Shown here: positions 58,859 through 64,000 of the stretch, piece after piece
Position numbering within the stretch: position 1 is the first letter of the stretch
How the letters are laid out: each line of letters starts with the position of its first letter
Assembly (NCBI GenBank): GCA_050948865.1
Contig: JBMNEQ010000002.1
Location: 124,001 to 188,000 of the forward strand
From: SKGN01 sp050948865
GTDB taxonomy: Bacteria > Bacillota_I > Bacilli_A > RF39 > UBA660
DNA: 64,000 nt
Direction: 5' to 3'
The notes under the pieces: model-generated
The model's database searches: none
The model's input: the letters and a program-made list of their open reading frames with translations, nothing else
What the model was told of the DNA's origin: nothing
Translations under genes and position numbers: made by a program

Positions 58859-59392
58859 ATGAAAAAAGTAATAAGTTTAATAGTTATTTTTTTATTAATA
58901 ATGATTAGTGGTTGTGAAAAAGTAGATAAAGGTAATTATCAACCAGGAACTTATTTTAGTTTTGATGAGGAAACAAAGTATTCAGTAGTAATGTATGTTG
59001 ATAAGGAAGGAAGTATTAAAAGTTTGTTTTTTGATGCTATTCATTTAATTGATTGTGATGATCCTGATATAATTGATGATAGCTGTAAGATTATAACAAA
59101 ACAAGCCCTAGGAAATGATTATGGAATGAAGATTGCTAGTCCTATTAATAAAGAATGGTATGAACAAGTGGAATCTTTTTCTAATAAAGTTATTTTGGAG
59201 CAAGATATGGAATGGTTAGAATTTAAATATCGAATAAGAAATGCTGATGGTCAATATGAATTTACTAAAGAACAACCAGAAGGACAAACTAAAAAAGATA
59301 AAGCTTATACTGATTCAGTAGCAGGAGTTACTATTTACGTTGATAATTTATCGAAGTTAGTTAATGATGTTTTAAATCAAGCTAAAAAATAG
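58859..59392 (+). CDS. Predicted lipoprotein with an FMN-binding-like C-terminus
   Basis: A 177-residue product with signal KVISLIVIFLLIMISGCEK (lipobox Cys ~20). The body starts YQPGTYFSFDEETKYSVVMYVD and ends KAYTDSVAGVTIYVDNLSKLVNDVLNQ, resembling the FMN-bind fold in which D-x-x-S-G-A-T is covalently flavinylated. Here the motif reads DSVAGVT, so the Ser and Ala are changed and flavinylation is doubtful. Promoter TTGTTA-N17-TATAAT (58812-58840). AAGGAGG precedes the ATG. Confidence 0.7.
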   Translation: MKKVISLIVIFLLIMISGCEKVDKGNYQPGTYFSFDEETKYSVVMYVDKEGSIKSLFFDAIHLIDCDDPDIIDDSCKIITKQALGNDYGMKIASPINKEWYEQVESFSNKVILEQDMEWLEFKYRIRNADGQYEFTKEQPEGQTKKDKAYTDSVAGVTIYVDNLSKLVNDVLNQAKK

Positions 59393-59399
59393 GGATTTA

Positions 59400-59435
59400 A
59401 AAGAAATTATCTAAGGGGATAGTTTCTTTTTTTTT
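59400..59435 (+). terminator. Terminator after the lipoprotein gene
   Basis: GAAATTATC (59403-59411) pairs with GATAGTTTC (59418-59426, one G-U), followed by a long T run. Confidence 0.8.
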
Positions 59436-59467
59436 GGATTTTTGTTATAATCTTGGCAGGTGATTAC

Positions 59468-59923
59468 ATGAAAAGGAAAGTTTTCATTTTAAGTTTATTT
59501 ATTGTTTTAATAGATCAATTATCTAAATTATTAATTATTAAATCTTTAGTTTTAAATGAAGGAAGGATGTATCTTAAAAATTTCTTTTATTTTACTTATG
59601 TTCAAAATACAGGAGCAGCTTGGAGTATTCTTCAAGGTGGACGTTGGTTTTTTATTTTTTTATCTTTATTTATGTTATTCGTGATAATAAAATATTTTTT
59701 ACTTGATATTAATGTTAAGAAAATTGAACTAATTGGTTATAGTTTAATAATAGGAGGAATAATAGGTAACCTAATTGATCGTTTATTTAGGGGATTTGTA
59801 ATTGATTTTATTGATCTTCGCTTTTTTAATTATCAGTATCCTATTTTTAATTTAGCTGATTCTGCTATGGTAATTGGAGTTTTTCTTATAATATATCATT
59901 TAATTACAGGCGTTAAAAGATGA
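59468..59923 (+). CDS. lspA: Lipoprotein signal peptidase (signal peptidase II)
   Basis: A 151-residue membrane aspartyl protease that cleaves lipoprotein signal peptides. Conserved segments: IDQLSKLLIIKSL, VQNTGAAWSILQGG, IGGIIGNLIDRLFRG (catalytic Asp) and FNLADSAMVIG (second Asp). ATG 59468 with GGTGAT upstream. It overlaps the pseudouridine synthase gene by 4 nt, the usual lspA-rluD order. It would process the several lipoproteins of this window. Confidence 0.96.
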   Translation: MKRKVFILSLFIVLIDQLSKLLIIKSLVLNEGRMYLKNFFYFTYVQNTGAAWSILQGGRWFFIFLSLFMLFVIIKYFLLDINVKKIELIGYSLIIGGIIGNLIDRLFRGFVIDFIDLRFFNYQYPIFNLADSAMVIGVFLIIYHLITGVKR

Positions 59924-60828
59924 GAGAATTAATTGTTTTAGAAGATTGTAATCTTCGTTTAGATAAATATTTAATGGATAAAGTAAAATATAGTAGGAAT
60001 AAGATTCAAAGATTAATCAAAGATCAAAAAGTTTTAGTTAATGATTTAATTGTTAAAAGTAATTATGTGGTTAAAAAGAATGATTGTATTTTAATGTTTG
60101 ATGAGGAAATAAAAAAGGAAATAAAGCCTGAGAAGATTAAATTAAATATTATTTATGAAGATGATGATTTATTAGTGATTAATAAACCTAGTGGAATGGT
60201 TGTTCATCCAGCTCCAGGAATTTATGCAAAGACTTTAGTTAATGCTTTATTAGATCATTGTTCTAATCTTAGTATGATCAATGGAGAGGTTCGTCCAGGA
60301 ATCGTTCATCGTCTTGATAAAGAGACTAGTGGTTTATTAATTGTTGCTAAAAATAATAAGACTCATTTAGCTTTAATTAATCAATTTAAATCTAATAAAG
60401 TAAAAAGACATTATTTAGCTTTAGTTCATGGTATTATAGAGCATGAAAAAGGAACAATTGAAGCTCCAATTAAAAGAGATAATATTGATCGAAGGAAGAT
60501 GATGGTTTCTAGTCTTCAGGCTAAAGAGGCGATTACTCACTTTAAAGTTTTAGAGCGTTTTAAAAATAAAACTTTAATAGAGTGTCAATTAGTAACTGGA
60601 AGAACTCATCAAATTAGAGTTCATCTAAAATATATTAATCATCCTTTAGTTAATGATCCTCTTTATGGAAAAGAAAATGTTTGTTTAGGTTTTGGGCAAA
60701 TGCTGCATGCTAAATTATTAGGATTTTATCATCCAAAAACTAATAAATATTTAGAGTTTGTTGTAGAACCACCAGCAATCTTTCAAGAAATAGTTGATAA
60801 ATATCAGAAGGAGGTTAATTATGAATGA
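59920..60828 (+). CDS. RluA-family pseudouridine synthase (RluD-like)
   Basis: A 302-residue enzyme with an N-terminal S4 domain (LRLDKYLMDKVKYSRNKIQRL) and catalytic domain: VINKPSGMVVHPAPG, RPGIVHRLDKETSGLLIVAK (catalytic Asp in HRLDKETSG) and TGRTHQIRVHLKYI. It converts uridines to pseudouridine in 23S rRNA or tRNA. The position after lspA fits Bacillus YlyB; the exact site is unknown. Confidence 0.94.
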   Translation: MRELIVLEDCNLRLDKYLMDKVKYSRNKIQRLIKDQKVLVNDLIVKSNYVVKKNDCILMFDEEIKKEIKPEKIKLNIIYEDDDLLVINKPSGMVVHPAPGIYAKTLVNALLDHCSNLSMINGEVRPGIVHRLDKETSGLLIVAKNNKTHLALINQFKSNKVKRHYLALVHGIIEHEKGTIEAPIKRDNIDRRKMMVSSLQAKEAITHFKVLERFKNKTLIECQLVTGRTHQIRVHLKYINHPLVNDPLYGKENVCLGFGQMLHAKLLGFYHPKTNKYLEFVVEPPAIFQEIVDKYQKEVNYE

Positions 60829-61975
60829 ACAAATGGTTAATCCAAGAGATGAATTAGTAATGAAATTATTACATTATTTTATTACTGAAGAAGGATATAA
60901 TCCAATAATTATTCATGGTAGTAAAAATGAAATATGGTTAGAAAAGTTTGATGCTCCTTATCGAATAATTAGGATAATGACAGGTCATATTCATAATAAA
61001 GAACAATTAGAATTTGATTTATATAAAACTCATACGATTATGTCTAAAATAAAAAGAAAAACTTTTACTTTTAAATTAAATCTTTTAGCAATTTTTATTG
61101 ATTTAGAAGAAGATGTTACTCTAAATAAAGTAGGGGAAATAGATTGTATTAATATTAATAATGAATATGATCTTTTTAAAGATGAAAAGATCAAAAGGGT
61201 TTTTCCGAAGATGCCAAAAAAGGTTAAGTTTGTTGAAGAAGGGTTGCAATTATTCGCTAAAATAACGAAAGATATTAATGAAAAAAGTAAAAAGGAAGCT
61301 TTAAAAGCAGAAAATCTTTTTAAAATAAAAAAACCTTATCTTACTTACTTTTTAATGGGAATAAATATTTTAATTTTTTTATTAATGTATATTTATGGTA
61401 AAGGTAGTGAAGATTTATATACGCTTTTAAAGTTTGGTGCTCTTCAAGCAGATTTGGTTAAGCATGGACATTATTTTCGTTTATTATCTTCAGCCTTTAT
61501 TCATATTGGAATTTTTCATTTGGCTTTTAATATGTATGCTTTAAATATTTTAGGAACTCAATTAGAAAATCTTTATGGTAAATATAAATTTTTAATGGTT
61601 TATCTTTTTAGTGCTTTAACTGGTTCTTTAATGTCGATGGCGTTTAATCCTACTTCGATATCAGCTGGGGCTAGTGGGGCGATTTTTGGCTTACTAGGTT
61701 CTCTTTTATACTTTGGTTATCATTATAGAGTTTATTTAGGAAATGCTCTTACTAATAGTATTATTCCTATAATAATTTTAAATTTATTTCTTAGTTTTAT
61801 GATTCCAGGAATTGATCAATTTGCCCATTTAGGAGGATTAGCTGGTGGTGTTTTAATGTCGATGGCAGTAGGAATAGATAGTAAAACTAAAAAAATAGAT
61901 CAAATTAATGGAATTATCTTATCTTTTTTAACATTATTATTTTTAATCTATATTGCTTTTATTTATGTTCATTAA
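60821..61975 (+). CDS. Rhomboid-family intramembrane serine protease (GluP/YqgP-like)
   Basis: A 384-residue protein with a soluble N-terminal half (residues ~1-170) and a six-to-seven-helix rhomboid domain. Catalytic Ser lies in SAGASGAIFGLLG and His in FAHLGGLAGG; the HIGIFHLAFNMYAL segment supplies the conserved H-xx-x-N. The N-terminal domain resembles Bacillus YqgP. GGAGGTTAATT precedes ATG 60821, and the gene overlaps the upstream synthase by 8 nt. Confidence 0.92.
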   Translation: MNEQMVNPRDELVMKLLHYFITEEGYNPIIIHGSKNEIWLEKFDAPYRIIRIMTGHIHNKEQLEFDLYKTHTIMSKIKRKTFTFKLNLLAIFIDLEEDVTLNKVGEIDCININNEYDLFKDEKIKRVFPKMPKKVKFVEEGLQLFAKITKDINEKSKKEALKAENLFKIKKPYLTYFLMGINILIFLLMYIYGKGSEDLYTLLKFGALQADLVKHGHYFRLLSSAFIHIGIFHLAFNMYALNILGTQLENLYGKYKFLMVYLFSALTGSLMSMAFNPTSISAGASGAIFGLLGSLLYFGYHYRVYLGNALTNSIIPIIILNLFLSFMIPGIDQFAHLGGLAGGVLMSMAVGIDSKTKKIDQINGIILSFLTLLFLIYIAFIYVH

Positions 61976-61976
61976 A

Positions 61977-62006
61977 AAAACCTCTAGATTTATATTTAGA
62001 GGTTTT
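61977..62006. terminator. Bidirectional terminator between the rhomboid gene and rnhC
   Basis: AAAACCTCTA (61977-61986) pairs with TAGAGGTTTT (61997-62006), with A and T runs on both sides. On the minus strand it overlaps the end of rnhC. Confidence 0.8.
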
Positions 62007-62946
62007 CTTTTAAAAGAATTTTATCAGTATTTTTAAAGTTTAGTTTAGCAATTTCTTTTAATATTTCTTTTCCATATTTATTAACAATCTCTTTTCCAAT
62101 GCTATCTACCTTAGAACCAGCTCCTTTAGGTAAGTTAAGATTAAACTTTTTATTTAATTTGTCTAATTCTTTTAGAAAAATAAATCGACTAATAATAGAA
62201 GCACAAGCGACACTTAAGTTTTTATCTTCGGCGTTAGTTATAAAGGTAATATTAGATATTTTAGTGGGAATTTCTTTTAAATATTCATAGTATTTTTTTT
62301 CATGAACAAATTGATCCATAATAATTTTTTCATAATTTAAATTATTATTATTAATTAAAGAAAGAAGAACTTTATTATGTAAGAGGGCTTTTATTTTATT
62401 TAAGTTGGTTTTTTTATTATGAGTCTCATTATATTCTTGGTTATTTAAAATAATGCTCGAGTGTTTTATTCTTTTTATAAGAAAGGGAGCAATTTCTTTT
62501 ATATTTTCATCTGTTATCTTTTTAGAATCTTGAACTCCTATTTCTTCTAAGTAATTAATATCTTTTTTAGAAACATAAGCACTAGTAACAACAATTGGAC
62601 CAAAATAATCTCCGGTTCCAACTTCATCAGATCCAATTGAGTTTAAGTAGTAATAATCACTTTTATCCATTATTACTTTCTCTTTTTTCTTTTTTGTTAA
62701 ATCAATAACTTTTTTTCCTTTATTTAAAAATTCTTCTTTTTCTTTCCACATTGCAGCATCTATATCAGCACTAAGGCCTTGAAACATTACTTTACCTGAT
62801 TGATATAAAGTTATAACAGTATCAGCTTCTTCAGCTTGAAAAACAGCATAAGGAGGTGTTTTTGAACGTTTTTTATCTTCAAAATATTTAATCATTTCTT
62901 TTTGAGTATTAGCACTAATTTTATAAACAATTGTTTTATGTTTCAT
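61996..62946 (-). CDS. rnhC: Ribonuclease HIII
   Basis: A 316-residue enzyme that cuts RNA in RNA-DNA hybrids. The N-terminal TBP-like domain (KTPPYAVFQAEEADTVITLYQSGKVMFQG) identifies RNase HIII over HII. The catalytic domain starts IGSDEVGTGDYFGPIVV with later Asp in KIIMDQFV and Glu/Asp near SVACASIISRFIF. GGTGATTTTTT precedes the start on the minus strand. Confidence 0.95.
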   Translation of the reverse strand: MKHKTIVYKISANTQKEMIKYFEDKKRSKTPPYAVFQAEEADTVITLYQSGKVMFQGLSADIDAAMWKEKEEFLNKGKKVIDLTKKKKEKVIMDKSDYYYLNSIGSDEVGTGDYFGPIVVTSAYVSKKDINYLEEIGVQDSKKITDENIKEIAPFLIKRIKHSSIILNNQEYNETHNKKTNLNKIKALLHNKVLLSLINNNNLNYEKIIMDQFVHEKKYYEYLKEIPTKISNITFITNAEDKNLSVACASIISRFIFLKELDKLNKKFNLNLPKGAGSKVDSIGKEIVNKYGKEILKEIAKLNFKNTDKILLKENL

Positions 62947-63022
62947 AAAAAATCACCTACTTTTTTTATTGTATCATATAGTTAGATAACATTAAATATT
63001 TTTTAAGAACTTTATATTTTAT

Positions 63023-63066
63023 GTTAAATAAAAAGGTAAGTTCCCGTTTATTATTAAAATGGGAAT
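63023..63066 (+). repeat. Mobile-element end with hairpin, shared with 55550-55595
   Basis: The 24 bases at 63023-63046 are identical to the minus strand at 55572-55595. AAGTTCCC (63038-63045) and GGGAATTT (63061-63068) form the same stem and 15-nt loop. It lies about 100 nt before a second IS30-family transposase, so it is likely the left end of that element. Confidence 0.7.
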
Positions 63067-63141
63067 TTAACATTTTATATGATTATTTTAGTATAATAAC
63101 TATTAAATTTGAATTGAAGTTGCTTTTATAGGAGGTAAAAA

Positions 63142-64000
63142 ATGAAAAAGCATCTTACAAAAGATTTAAGAGTTATTATTGAACAACTTTTAAACAATGG
63201 AATGAATTTTACTGAAATTAGTGATGCCATAAGATATGACAGAACTACCATTTCAAAAGAAATTAGAAAACACTTTTATAAAAAATGTCCTTCAAAATTT
63301 AACAACTGCACAAACTTGTGTATGAATAGGCATCTTTGCGGTAGTTTTGATTGCAGTAATAAAAAAGATTGTTATGAAGAGTTTATATGTGAATTTTTAA
63401 AAAAACCACCTTATGTATGTAATGCATGTGATAATAAAGCAAGATGTCGGAATATAAAACGTTATTATGATGGAGTAAAAGCCCATAATTCTTATTTAAA
63501 AACATTATCTTCTTCTCGAGAAGGCTTTCACATTAATAAACAAACCATTAATCTTATTAATAAAACTATTGTTCCTTTAATTAAAGAGAAAAAGCAAAGT
63601 ATTAATCATATCTTCATAAATAATCCTAAAATTCTTTCTTTTTCTTTACCAAGTTTTTATTCTTATATTGATAATGGATTATTTGATCTACAAAACATGG
63701 ATTTACTAAGAAAAGTTAGTTATAAAAAACGAAAGAAAAAGAAAAATAACAAAATAATTTTAAGCAATCACAGAATAAATAAGACTTATGATGATTATTT
63801 AAAATATATTAAAAAGAATCCTAATGCTTCAGTTGTTCAAATGGATACTGTTGAAGGAAAGAAAGGAAAAAATGAAAAGGTTTTATTAACTCTGTTATTT
63901 TTAAAATCAAACGTCATGTTAATTTTTCTTTTAGATTCCAACACTAATTCAGCAGTTAACAAAGTTTTTGATAATATTAAAAGAGCTATAGGTATTGATA
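63142..64000 (+). CDS. IS30-family transposase, truncated by the window end
   Basis: ATG 63142 with AGGAGG opens a frame that runs to the last base (286 codons). HTH: HLTKDLRVIIEQLLNNGMNF, then TEISDAIRYDRTTISKEIRK. Two Cys-rich patches follow (NCTNLCMNRHLCGSFDC and YVCNACDNKARC). The first catalytic Asp lies in VVQMDTVEGK; the other two should lie beyond the window. It is related to, but clearly different from, the transposase at 53883-55070. Confidence 0.9.
   Translation, partial: MKKHLTKDLRVIIEQLLNNGMNFTEISDAIRYDRTTISKEIRKHFYKKCPSKFNNCTNLCMNRHLCGSFDCSNKKDCYEEFICEFLKKPPYVCNACDNKARCRNIKRYYDGVKAHNSYLKTLSSSREGFHINKQTINLINKTIVPLIKEKKQSINHIFINNPKILSFSLPSFYSYIDNGLFDLQNMDLLRKVSYKKRKKKKNNKIILSNHRINKTYDDYLKYIKKNPNASVVQMDTVEGKKGKNEKVLLTLLFLKSNVMLIFLLDSNTNSAVNKVFDNIKRAIGID

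Overview
The window is a very AT-rich stretch of a Bacillota chromosome, probably class Bacilli. TGA is used as a stop: many genes end in TGA and several neighbours overlap as ATGA, so this is not a recoded Mollicute. The genes for SigG, SpoVT, CotE, Cse60 and SpoVAC/AD/AE point to a lineage that still makes endospores. CotE in particular favours Bacilli over Clostridia. An uncultivated gut-type lineage related to RF39 or Erysipelotrichales is my guess from base composition and gene style; it is not proven here. Almost everything is on the + strand with short spacers and 4-14 nt overlaps. Promoters fit TTGNNN-N17-TATNNT, often with an extended TGn.

Layout. 1-3.3 kb: the end of a GH31 alpha-glucosidase and a type IV pilin-like protein with a large C-terminal head. 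3.4-11.2 kb: leuS, which carries an in-frame Nudix domain, then an envelope operon (MurJ/YtgP-like flippase, FemABX transferase, D-aspartate-ligase-like ATP-grasp enzyme, lipoprotein). 11.2-13.3 kb: cse60 and spoVAC-spoVAD-spoVAE. 13.3-24.9 kb: scpAB, tRNA genes, small lipoproteins and membrane proteins, a YtxH protein, T-box-controlled tyrS, rpsD with a structured leader, ezrA and a NodB-fold pseudoenzyme. 24.9-27.1 kb: two tandem pilin-like genes with FISUMP-type heads; the second is frameshifted.

27.2-39.6 kb: the heat-shock block hrcA-grpE-dnaK-(pepF)-dnaJ behind a CIRCE-like operator, then glyA-folD, a stand-alone ClpB-D1-like ATPase, rsmE and mtaB. 39.7-44.4 kb: small unknown genes, tRNAs, an XRE regulator, then the sporulation cluster sigG-ylmC-like-cotE-spoVT. 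44.5-49.4 kb: alpha/beta hydrolase-murF-ddl and tRNA genes interleaved with small genes and a DNA glycosylase. 49.7-53.6 kb: lemA, a DUF2207 protein and an HD hydrolase. 53.7-55.6 kb: an IS30-family element and unusual inverted repeats. 55.65-63 kb: tRNA-Ser, a candidate structured RNA, mutL, miaA, lspA, a RluA-type pseudouridine synthase, a rhomboid protease and rnhC. The window ends inside a second IS30-family transposase.

The strongest leads are these. (i) A modular family of pilin-like surface proteins has a constant 5' module (promoter, pilin helix, conserved linker) joined to different heads, with a recent ~563-bp tandem duplication that ends abruptly inside the head domain. (ii) LeuRS has a Nudix hydrolase domain inside its CP1 editing region. 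(iii) A ~160-nt RNA-like locus with its own promoter and terminator lies between tRNA-Ser and mutL. (iv) A hairpin covers the sigG ribosome binding site. (v) An 86-nt imperfect hairpin and a shared 24-nt mobile-element end lie beside the IS30 genes.
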